This document shows positions 18,541 through 26,357 of a stretch of 64,000 nt of DNA, in pieces. The notes below the pieces were generated by a model. The model ran no database searches. It was not told the origin of the DNA and saw nothing but the letters and a program-made list of their open reading frames with translations. The stretch lies in assembly GCA_046160485.1 (NCBI GenBank), contig JBJXGV010000002.1, positions 124,001 through 188,000 on the forward strand, in the 5' to 3' direction. Made by a program: the position numbers and the translations under genes. This DNA is from JBJXGV01 sp046160485. Its GTDB lineage: Bacteria > Orphanbacterota > Orphanbacteria > JBJXGV01. Position 1 is the stretch's first letter. Every line of letters begins with the position of its first letter.

Positions 18541-19622
18541 CGCGCGACGCGCGCCTTGCCGCGGTGTGGGCGAAGGTGCGGAGCGGCGATCGCCTCGATG
18601 TCGCCGATGGCATCGCGTGCCTACAGACGCACGACCTTCTCGCGCTCGGGCGCATGGCCGACGCGGTCAATCGCGCGAAGAACGCCGATCGCGTTCTCTA
18701 CGTCGTCAATCGCCAGCTCAACCCGACGAACCTCTGCATTCTCGACTGCAAGTTCTGCGACTTCGCGGCGCGCAAGGGCGACGCGCACGCGTACGAGATG
18801 TCGATGGATGAAGTGCTCGCGCACATCACGCCGGACTTGCGCGAGATTCACATCGTCGGCGGACTGCATCCGACTTGGCGCTTCGACGACTACCTCGCGA
18901 TCATGCGCGAGATCAAGGCCGCGTCGCCGAGCATCCAGATCAAGGCGTGGACAGCCGTCGAGATCGATTGGTTCGCGCGCATCGCGCGCACGTCGATCGA
19001 GAACGTGTTCGAGCGGCTCATCGAGGCGGGGCTCGACACGCTTCCCGGCGGCGGCGCCGAGGTTTTCTCGCAGCGCGTCCAGGATCTCATCTTCAAGCCC
19101 AAGATCGGCGCGGACCGCTGGCTCGAGGTGCACCGCATCGCGCACGGCATGGGCATTCGCTCGAACGCGACGCTTCTCTATGGCCACGTCGAAACGTACG
19201 AGGAGCGCATCGTTCACATGATGCGCCTGCGCGACCTGCAAGATGACACCGGCGGATTCTTCGCGTTCATCCCGCTTGCGTTCCAACCCGGCAACACGGG
19301 GCTCGTCGAGCGTCAGGCGTCGGCGATAGAAGATCTGCGCACGATCGCCGCGTCGCGCCTCGTGCTCGACAACTTCCCGCACATCAAGTCGTACTGGGTG
19401 ATGCTCGGCGAAGGCACCGCGCAGATCGCGCTTCACTTCGGCGCGAGCGATCTCGACGGCACGATCGGCGAGGAGAAGATCGCGCACTACGCGCTCGCCG
19501 GCTCCGCGATCGGTCACGCGAAGGACGAGATCGTGAAGATGATCCGCGAGGCCGGCAAGATTGCCGTCGAGCGCGATGCGCTCTACAACGAGGTCGAGGT
19601 CGCTGCCACGGCCGCTTCGTAA
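18510..19622 (+). CDS. mqnE: Aminofutalosine synthase MqnE (radical SAM)
   Basis: A 370-residue radical SAM enzyme. The cluster-binding motif is CILDCKFCDF (C-x3-C-x2-C, about residues 74-81). Typical family stretches follow: LREIHIVGGLHPTW, TLPGGGAEVFSQRV and FIPLAFQPGNTGL. MqnE joins SAM to the chorismate-derived enolpyruvyl benzoate made by MqnA, giving aminofutalosine. The start ATG has AGAGGG upstream and lies 31 bases inside the end of the decarboxylase gene, so the two are co-translated. The pathway partner mqnA lies 9 kb downstream, beyond the metal efflux genes. Confidence 0.93.
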   Translation: MVRVQDLEIVTRDARLAAVWAKVRSGDRLDVADGIACLQTHDLLALGRMADAVNRAKNADRVLYVVNRQLNPTNLCILDCKFCDFAARKGDAHAYEMSMDEVLAHITPDLREIHIVGGLHPTWRFDDYLAIMREIKAASPSIQIKAWTAVEIDWFARIARTSIENVFERLIEAGLDTLPGGGAEVFSQRVQDLIFKPKIGADRWLEVHRIAHGMGIRSNATLLYGHVETYEERIVHMMRLRDLQDDTGGFFAFIPLAFQPGNTGLVERQASAIEDLRTIAASRLVLDNFPHIKSYWVMLGEGTAQIALHFGASDLDGTIGEEKIAHYALAGSAIGHAKDEIVKMIREAGKIAVERDALYNEVEVAATAAS

Positions 19623-19703
19623 GCGGCGAGACGGGAAACGACTGCGAGCCCGCGCGTCCGCGCCCCGGAACGGTCCCCTCTTCAGCGAGCCGTCTTTCCT
19701 GCC

Positions 19704-19713
19704 GATAATTATC
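19704..19713. promoter_or_regulatory. Palindrome GATAATTATC upstream of the first metal operon
   Basis: A perfect 10-base AT-rich palindrome in an otherwise GC-rich gap (19623-19756), 44 bases before the leader gene. Its left half contains GATAAT, a possible -10. It may be a promoter core or the centre of a regulator site. No metalloregulator gene is seen next to it. Confidence 0.25.
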
Positions 19714-19756
19714 TGCCTTGTTGTGTTCGTATCGAGGCCGTAGATTGGGGGCCACT

Positions 19757-20089
19757 ATGCATCGCTCGATCGTGTTGCTCGCGGTATGGACGCTTCTTCT
19801 CGTCCCGGTTTTCTGCCTGGGCGGGATACTTTCGCACGCATGCGGCGGCCATACGGAAGAGCGGTGTTCGCACGAAGACGACTGCGCCGTCGACCCCTGC
19901 TCGACGAGCGTCCGCCCCTCCGAGAACGTCGCGAGGGATGTCGCCGACGCGCTCTGCGAGGCGCTGGCCGTGCCGCAAGCGTTCACCGCTCCGCTCGCGG
20001 CGGTGTTTCCTCTCGGCGAGTGTTACTGGGAAGGCACGCGCGTCGCCGATGACGGCCCTCCCTCGAGATCCCTGCCTCTCCTGATCTGA
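19757..20089 (+). CDS. Small Cys-rich secreted protein leading the czc operon
   Basis: A 110-residue protein with a signal peptide (MHRSIVLLAVWTLLLVPVFC). If the Cys at residue 20 sits in a lipobox it could be a lipoprotein. The mature part has seven cysteines and several His/Asp in CGGHTEERCSHEDDCAVDPC, a good soft-metal ligand set. It ends in PPSRSLPLLI. GGGGG lies five bases before the ATG. I know no function. Its position at the head of an RND metal efflux operon suggests a periplasmic metal chaperone, sensor or sponge. The second metal operon starts with a different small metal-ligand-rich protein ending PPREFLSILLI. Confidence 0.6.
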   Translation: MHRSIVLLAVWTLLLVPVFCLGGILSHACGGHTEERCSHEDDCAVDPCSTSVRPSENVARDVADALCEALAVPQAFTAPLAAVFPLGECYWEGTRVADDGPPSRSLPLLI

Positions 20090-20115
20090 TCTCCTAGCTC
20101 GACCTCCGGACCCTC
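20081..20115 (+). other. Motif pair CTGATCTGATC / TCCGGACCCTC shared with the second metal operon
   Basis: CTGATCTGATC (20081-20091) spans the end and stop of the leader gene. TCCGGACCCTC (20105-20115) follows after 13 bases in the non-coding gap before czcC. The same two 11-mers, in the same order and strand relation, flank the stop of the leader gene in the second operon, 19 bases apart. The function is unknown: a conserved RNA signal, or a relic of common origin. Confidence 0.5.
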
Positions 20116-20237
20116 TCGTTCACTGTCGTGCGACGCGCGCGGGGCCTGCGTGAATTTCTCGCTGGCTCTCGGACTGATCGCGTGCGCATCGGCGGGTGAA
20201 CTCCGTTTCGCGTCCCACGAGTCAAGGAGAGCCAATC

Positions 20238-21590
20238 GTGCAATGGTCTATTCATAGGAACGCCACGGTCATCGTGATCGTGAGCCTGTTTGCGCTCACG
20301 AGCCGAGCCGCGGCGGACGAACTTCCTCCGCCGCCTTCGGCGCGACCGCTCGGCAGAGATCTTCCCGCCGCTCTCAAGGGGGGACTCGAGTCCGGCTCGG
20401 AGCCGACGGGGTCGCTCTCGCTGCAGGACGTGCTTGTTCTCGCGGTCGCGCGAAACCCGGAGCTCGCCGTCTTTTCGTGGCACGAACGTGCCGCCGACGC
20501 GCAGATCATCGGCGCTGGGTTACGACCGAATCCGGAACTTTCTCTCGAAGTTGAGGACGTTGGCGGAACAGGCGAGTCGCAAGGCTTCAAGGCGGCGCAG
20601 TTCACGTTGGGACTTGGACAAATGATCGAGCTGGGTGGCAAGCGCGGGGCGCGGCTCGCCGCGGCCAGACGACTGCGGGATTTGGCCGCTTGGGACTACG
20701 AGGCGAAGCGACTCGAGATTCTTACTCGGACCGCCGCGGCCTTTATCGAGGTGCTCGCCGCCCAGGAGAGAATCGCGCTCGCTGAGGAGGCGGTGCGGCT
20801 CGCCGAGCAGATTGAAACCACCGTCGACGCTCGCGTGAATGCGGCTCGCTCGCACGAGGCGGAGGGGTCGCGCGCGCGAATTGCGCTCGCCTCCGCTCGG
20901 ATCGAGCGCGACCTTCGGCAGCGCAAGCTATTGGTTGCGCGCCAACACCTCGCGTCACATTGGGGGAGCACCGATCCCCGTTACGAGCGGGTCGACGGCG
21001 ACCTGAGCCGAGTCTCCATTCTGCCGCCCTACGAACGACTTTCCGTGCGGCTCGAGCAGCATCCTAATCTCGCGCGATGGGCAACCGAGGCCACAGCGCG
21101 GGAGGCTTTTCTCCGAGCCGAAACGGCGGGCGGGAGACCCGATCTCACCCTTGGCGCCGGCGTGCGTCATCGCGCGGATGTGGATGAGAACGCCGCGGTG
21201 CTAAGCGTCGCCATGCCGTTGCCTCTCTTTAATCGAAATCAAGGCGCGATCGCCGCCGCGAAGGCGGCCTTGGCACGCACGGAGGACGAATGCGGCGCGG
21301 CGCGATCGTCCGCACACGCGGCGCTCAGAAGCGCGTACCAATCGTATGAAGCCGCGCGATCCGAGATCGCGCTCGTTGAAGCAGACGTTCTTCCCGACGC
21401 GGAGGAGGCCTTCCAGGCGATCCGCGGCGGCTACGAGGAAGGGCGCTTCAGTTTTCTCGAAGTTCTCGACGTGCAGCACACTCTCGCCGCGGCGCGCGCG
21501 CAGCGCTTGCGCGCGCTCGCGGAGCTTCATCTCAGTGTTGTCGATATCGAAGCGCTGATCGGCGAATCCATCGAGGACGCGGGACGATGA
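20238..21590 (+). CDS. czcC: CzcC-type outer membrane channel (TolC superfamily) of metal efflux system 1
   Basis: A 450-residue outer membrane factor. I choose the GTG at 20238 because AAGGAGA stands eight bases before it and the product then begins with a signal peptide (ending SRAAAD). An earlier in-frame GTG at 20196 lacks a site. Two OEP repeats follow: LSLQDVLVLAVARNPELAVF and LRPNPELSLEVEDVGG open the first, and MPLPLFNRNQGAIAAAKAAL opens the second, with long alpha-helical barrels between. It ends with GRFSFLEVLDVQHTL as in CzcC/CusC. It forms the outer membrane exit duct for the CzcB-CzcA pump encoded next. Confidence 0.88.
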   Translation: MQWSIHRNATVIVIVSLFALTSRAAADELPPPPSARPLGRDLPAALKGGLESGSEPTGSLSLQDVLVLAVARNPELAVFSWHERAADAQIIGAGLRPNPELSLEVEDVGGTGESQGFKAAQFTLGLGQMIELGGKRGARLAAARRLRDLAAWDYEAKRLEILTRTAAAFIEVLAAQERIALAEEAVRLAEQIETTVDARVNAARSHEAEGSRARIALASARIERDLRQRKLLVARQHLASHWGSTDPRYERVDGDLSRVSILPPYERLSVRLEQHPNLARWATEATAREAFLRAETAGGRPDLTLGAGVRHRADVDENAAVLSVAMPLPLFNRNQGAIAAAKAALARTEDECGAARSSAHAALRSAYQSYEAARSEIALVEADVLPDAEEAFQAIRGGYEEGRFSFLEVLDVQHTLAAARAQRLRALAELHLSVVDIEALIGESIEDAGR

Positions 21591-21644
21591 ACCCGTGTTG
21601 CCTACTTCCCGAAAACTTCCCACCGACACGATCGGAGTTAGTCC

Positions 21645-23072
21645 ATGAAGCGTAAGCAACTCATCGCCCTTGCCGTTGTGCTGCTCGTAAGCGGCGGGCT
21701 ATTCGCGCTGGTCGCAACGAAAGTTCAACCTGCAAAAACCGTCGACCCCCACGATCACGGAAGCCACGGCGCGGGAGAGCCCGCGACGCACGACGACCAC
21801 GACGATCAGGCGGATTACGCCGACGAGGACGGTCACGCGGATCACGCGGGCGAAGGCGAACACGCAGATCACGCCGACCACGAGGATAAGGGGGACCACA
21901 GTGGCAAAGACGGTCACGCCGACCACGGGGACGAGGCGGGGACCCCGGGCTCGCACGGTGGACGCATGTTGTCTCGCGGCGATCTCGGGGTCGAGTTGGC
22001 CATCTTCGAGCGGGGAACGCCTCCCGAATTTCATCTCTACGTCTACGAAAAGGGCGTGCCCATCGCGCCGGAGGATGTCGACGCGACCGTAGAAGTCACG
22101 CGTCTGGGCGGCCGCCACGAGAAGTTCACGTTCAAGCGTGTCGGCGATCACTTCGTCAGCGAGCAAGTCGTCGAGGGACCGCACTCCTTCGATGTCAGTG
22201 TTGGCATCGAGATGAAGAACGGCGTGGCTGCGCAGTGGAACTACGCCTCGTACGAGTTTCGCACGATGCTCGGGCCGGAAGCCATTCGCGGCGCTGGCAT
22301 CGAGATCTCGTCGGCTGGCTCGGCGCGTATACAGAAACGAATCGAAGCGTATGGGCGCATTGCTCCGAACGATGAGCGCACGAAGCATGTGATCCCGCGA
22401 TTCGCCGGCATCGTAAAACAAGTGAACAAGCGACTCGGCGACCGCGTCTCGGAGAACGACGTGCTCGCGGTAGTCGAGAGCAATGAAAGTCTCCGACCGT
22501 ACGAAATTCGCTCGAACCTCAGCGGTGTCGTAATCGAGCGTCACGCCATGCCGGGCGAGTTTGCCGACGAAAACGAAACCATCTTCGTCGTCGCCGACCT
22601 AAGTACCGTTTGGGCCGACCTCAGCGTGAATCGCCAGGACTTTTCCGATATCAAGATCGGCCAACGCGTGACGATCGACGGCGGCAGCGACATGCCGAAG
22701 GTGGAGGGCACGATTTCGTACCTATCGCCGTTCGGCGCTACGAACACGCAGACGATGCTCGCGCGCGTCGTGGTGCCCAACCGTGACGGGCAGTGGCGGC
22801 CAGGGTTGTTTGTGTCGGGCGAAATCTTTGTCAACGAACACGAGGCGCCGATCGCAGTCGAGGCGGGAGCGGTACAGACGTTTCAAGACTGGACGGTCGT
22901 GTTCGTCACCGACGGGAGCGCGTTCGAGCCGCAGCCCGTCGAGTTGGGGCGCCGTTCCACGGACTGGGTTGAGGTCCTCGCGGGTTTGCCGCTGGGAATG
23001 CGCTACGTCTCGAAGAACAGCTTCATCATCAAAGCCGACATCCTGAAGGCCGGCGCGGCGCACGAACACTGA
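21645..23072 (+). CDS. czcB: CzcB-type periplasmic adaptor with His/Asp-rich N-terminal region
   Basis: A 475-residue membrane fusion protein. An N-terminal membrane anchor (about 5-25) is followed by a low-complexity stretch (about 33-106) with 14 histidines among many Asp/Glu (for example GHADHAGEGEHADHADHEDK), a likely metal-collecting arm. A beta domain and the lipoyl/barrel part follow (RIAPNDERTKHVIPRFAGIV, SNLSGVVIERHAMPGEFADE, ADLSVNRQDFSDIKIGQRV). The protein ends AHEH. It links the inner membrane pump to the outer channel and may hand metal to the pump. CGGAG lies seven bases before the ATG. It lies 54 bases after czcC. Confidence 0.88.
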   Translation: MKRKQLIALAVVLLVSGGLFALVATKVQPAKTVDPHDHGSHGAGEPATHDDHDDQADYADEDGHADHAGEGEHADHADHEDKGDHSGKDGHADHGDEAGTPGSHGGRMLSRGDLGVELAIFERGTPPEFHLYVYEKGVPIAPEDVDATVEVTRLGGRHEKFTFKRVGDHFVSEQVVEGPHSFDVSVGIEMKNGVAAQWNYASYEFRTMLGPEAIRGAGIEISSAGSARIQKRIEAYGRIAPNDERTKHVIPRFAGIVKQVNKRLGDRVSENDVLAVVESNESLRPYEIRSNLSGVVIERHAMPGEFADENETIFVVADLSTVWADLSVNRQDFSDIKIGQRVTIDGGSDMPKVEGTISYLSPFGATNTQTMLARVVVPNRDGQWRPGLFVSGEIFVNEHEAPIAVEAGAVQTFQDWTVVFVTDGSAFEPQPVELGRRSTDWVEVLAGLPLGMRYVSKNSFIIKADILKAGAAHEH

Positions 23073-23141
23073 GCACCGCAATTCGTGACGCAATGCGTTT
23101 TGGACCGGGAACTCAACCATTCAAGTCGCAGAGGGTAACTC

Positions 23142-26100
23142 ATGCTTGAGAACATTCTAAGATTCTCGATACAGCAACGATGGCTAGTCATCATCGCGAC
23201 GCTGGCCGTGGCGGCCCTCGGCGCGTACAACTTTCAGCGCCTACCGATCGACGCGGTGCCCGACATCACCAACGTGCAGGTACAGATCAATACCGAGGCG
23301 CCGGGATACTCGCCGCTCGAGGCGGAGCAGCGCGTCACTTTCCCCATCGAGACCGCGATGGCGGGCCTGCCGCAGCTCGATTACACACGATCGCTATCAC
23401 GCTATGGACTGTCGCAGGTGACCGTCGTCTTCAAGGATGGCACGGACATTTATTGGGGACGCCAGCTCATCAGTGAGCGGATCCAAGAGGTGAAAGGACA
23501 ACTGCCTCCCGGCGTCGAGCCGGCGATGGGGCCGATCTCAACAGGGCTCGGCGAAATCTATATGTTCACCGTCGAGTCGGAGAAGGGCGCCGTCGCTCCG
23601 GATGGGCAACCCTACACATCGACTGATCTGCGGACGATTCAGGACTGGGTCATTAAGCCGCAGCTGCGTGGCGTACCAGGGGTCGTCGAGGTCAACACGA
23701 TCGGCGGCTTCGTAAAGCAATATCACGTGACGCCGTATCCCGACAAACTGCGGGCGTACGGGCTCAGCCTCGAGGATGTGATGGCGGCGCTCGCGGAGAA
23801 CAACTCGAACGTCGGCGCCGGGTACATCGAACGATTCGGTGAGCAGTACCTGATTCGCGCGCCGGGTCAGGTGCTCGACATGGATGACATCCGAGAAATC
23901 GTCGTGGCGCACCACCATGAAGCGCCGGTGCGAATCCGCGATGTCGCCGATGTGGTCCTCGGCGAAGAACTCCGGACGGGCGCCGCGACCGAGGCGGGGC
24001 GCGAGGTCGTCCTCGGCACCGTATTCATGCTCGTTGGCGAAAATAGCCGCTCGGTTTCGCAGCGAGTCGACGCGAAGATGGAAGACATCAATCGCACGCT
24101 GCCAAAAGGTGTCGTGGCAAGAACGGTCTACGATCGCACGGAGCTGGTGAACGCCACGATCAAAACTGTGCAACACAACCTCGTCGAGGGCGCGGTCCTC
24201 GTCGTCGTGATCCTCTTCCTGCTTCTCGGGCACGTGCGCGCGGCGCTCATTACCGCGGCCGTGATACCGTTGTCGATGCTCTTCACCGTCACCGGCATGG
24301 TGCAGAACAAAGTCAGCGGGAATCTCATGAGTCTCGGTGCGCTCGACTTCGGTCTCATCGTCGACGGCGCCGTCATCATCGTGGAGAACTGCATTCGGCG
24401 GCTCGGCGAGGCGCAGCATCGACTGGGCAGATTGCTGACGAAGGAGGAGCGGCTCGAGATCACGTTCGCCGCGACGAAGGAAGTGCGGCGCGCGACGATG
24501 TTCGGCGAACTCATCATCACAATCGTTTATCTGCCGATCTTCGCGCTCTCCGGCGTCGAGGGGAAGATGTTCCACCCGATGGCGCTCACCGTTGTGCTCG
24601 CGTTGGCGGCGGCGATGGTTCTCTCCGTGACGTTCGTCCCGGCCACCGTCGCGATCTTGCTCTCCGGAAAGATCTCCGAGAAGGAGAACTTCATCATGCG
24701 CGTCGCGAAGCGCGTGTATCTGCCGGCTTTGAAGACGTGCTTGAACTATCGCGCGGCTGTCGTTGCCGGCGCCGTCGCGCTCGTCGTCTTAAGCGGGCTT
24801 CTCGCCACGCGAATGGGAACGGAGTTCATCCCGAACTTGGACGAAGGCGACATTGCGCTTCATGCGATGCGAATACCGGGGACGAGCCTCGGACAATCCA
24901 TTGCGATGCAAGATGCGCTCGAGCAGCGCATCATGGAGGTGCCGGAGGTGAGCAACGTTTTCTCGAAGATCGGCACGCCCGAGATCGCGACCGACCCGAT
25001 GCCGCCAAACGTCGCCGACACGTTCGTCATTCTCAAGCCGCGCTCGCAATGGCCGGACAAGCGTCGGCAGAAGGCGGACGTCGTAAGCGAAGTCGAGAGG
25101 GCGGTCGCCGAAATTCCCGGAAACAATTACGAGTTCACGCAGCCGATTCAGATGCGGTTCAATGAGCTGATCTCAGGCGTGCGAACCGATGTCGCGGTGA
25201 AGGTCTTTGGCGACGACATGGAGGTCTTGCGCGAATCCGCGGAGGAGATCAGCGCGGTGCTTCAAGAGATTCCGGGCGCGTCCGACGTAAAGGTCGAGCA
25301 GGTCACAGGTCTACCGGTCATGACGGTGCACCTCAATCGAACGGCGATGGCTCGCTATGGATTCAACGTCGCCGACATTCAGGATGTCGTCGAAGTCGCG
25401 CTCGGCGGGAAGGCGGTCGGGGAGGTCTTCGAAGGGGACAGGCGGTTCGAGATCGTCGTGCGTCTGCCGGAACGCCTTCGTACGGACATCGACGCGATCA
25501 TGCGCATTCCGATCCCGCTCCCCGAGAGCGATTTCGACGCGCCGATCATGCCGATCTCGACGGTCTTCGGATGGGAGACTCGCGGATTCGTGCCGCTGTC
25601 CGAAGTGGCGGAGATCAAGATCGCGCCCGGGCCGAATCAGATCAGCCGCGAGAATGGAAAGCGGCGCGTCGTCGTCACCGCCAACGTGCGCGGCCGCGAC
25701 CTTGGATCGTTCGTGAGCGAAGCCGAGGAGCGGATGCGCGCTGTCGAGCTTCCCGCCGGCTATTGGACGACATGGGGCGGAACGTTCGAACAACTCAGCT
25801 CCGCAACGAAACGGCTTCAACTCGTCGTGCCGCTTTCTCTGATACTCATTTTCCTCCTGCTCTTCACGACATTCGGCGAAGCGAAGGACGCGCTTCTTGT
25901 TTTCACGGGCGTCCCGATGGCGCTTACCGGCGGTGTCGCGGCGCTTTGGATGCGAGGCATCCCGCTCTCGATCTCGGCCGGCGTCGGTTTCATCGCGCTC
26001 AGCGGCGTGGCCGTGCTCAATGGTGTCGTCATGATTACGTTTATCAAGAATTTGCGCGAAGAAGGAGAGTCTCTCTATGAGGCCATCATTGACGGCTCGA

Positions 26101-26357
26101 TGACGCGGTTGCGTCCCGTGTTGATGACGGCGCTCGTTGCGAGCCTCGGCTTCGTCCCGATGGCAATCGCAACGGGCCGCGGCGCCGAAGTGCAGCGTCC
26201 TCTCGCAACCGTCGTGATCGGCGGGATCATCTCGTCGACGCTATTGACGCTCGTGGTGCTGCCGGCGCTCTACAGTGTCTTTCACGCGAAGCGCGAGACG
26301 GAGGACGAGGCAATCGTCGCGGACGAAAGGCCGTTCCGCGAATCGGGAGGCGCGTAG
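23142..26357 (+). CDS. czcA: CzcA-type RND metal/proton antiporter
   Basis: A 1071-residue heavy-metal RND pump of normal length. The N-terminus LENILRFSIQQRWLVIIATL, LPIDAVPDITNVQVQINTEA and GLPQLDYTRSLSRYGLSQVT are typical. In the fourth membrane helix the signature is DFGLIVDGAVIIVEN (from residue 402). This is the Czc-like DFG-x3-DGA-x3-VEN form linked to Zn, Co, Cd and Ni pumps rather than the Cu/Ag CusA form. It drives divalent metal out by proton influx. GAGGG is six bases before the ATG. It ends with TAG, directly followed in the same frame by the coding sequence of a metal ATPase. Confidence 0.93.
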   Translation: MLENILRFSIQQRWLVIIATLAVAALGAYNFQRLPIDAVPDITNVQVQINTEAPGYSPLEAEQRVTFPIETAMAGLPQLDYTRSLSRYGLSQVTVVFKDGTDIYWGRQLISERIQEVKGQLPPGVEPAMGPISTGLGEIYMFTVESEKGAVAPDGQPYTSTDLRTIQDWVIKPQLRGVPGVVEVNTIGGFVKQYHVTPYPDKLRAYGLSLEDVMAALAENNSNVGAGYIERFGEQYLIRAPGQVLDMDDIREIVVAHHHEAPVRIRDVADVVLGEELRTGAATEAGREVVLGTVFMLVGENSRSVSQRVDAKMEDINRTLPKGVVARTVYDRTELVNATIKTVQHNLVEGAVLVVVILFLLLGHVRAALITAAVIPLSMLFTVTGMVQNKVSGNLMSLGALDFGLIVDGAVIIVENCIRRLGEAQHRLGRLLTKEERLEITFAATKEVRRATMFGELIITIVYLPIFALSGVEGKMFHPMALTVVLALAAAMVLSVTFVPATVAILLSGKISEKENFIMRVAKRVYLPALKTCLNYRAAVVAGAVALVVLSGLLATRMGTEFIPNLDEGDIALHAMRIPGTSLGQSIAMQDALEQRIMEVPEVSNVFSKIGTPEIATDPMPPNVADTFVILKPRSQWPDKRRQKADVVSEVERAVAEIPGNNYEFTQPIQMRFNELISGVRTDVAVKVFGDDMEVLRESAEEISAVLQEIPGASDVKVEQVTGLPVMTVHLNRTAMARYGFNVADIQDVVEVALGGKAVGEVFEGDRRFEIVVRLPERLRTDIDAIMRIPIPLPESDFDAPIMPISTVFGWETRGFVPLSEVAEIKIAPGPNQISRENGKRRVVVTANVRGRDLGSFVSEAEERMRAVELPAGYWTTWGGTFEQLSSATKRLQLVVPLSLILIFLLLFTTFGEAKDALLVFTGVPMALTGGVAALWMRGIPLSISAGVGFIALSGVAVLNGVVMITFIKNLREEGESLYEAIIDGSMTRLRPVLMTALVASLGFVPMAIATGRGAEVQRPLATVVIGGIISSTLLTLVVLPALYSVFHAKRETEDEAIVADERPFRESGGA

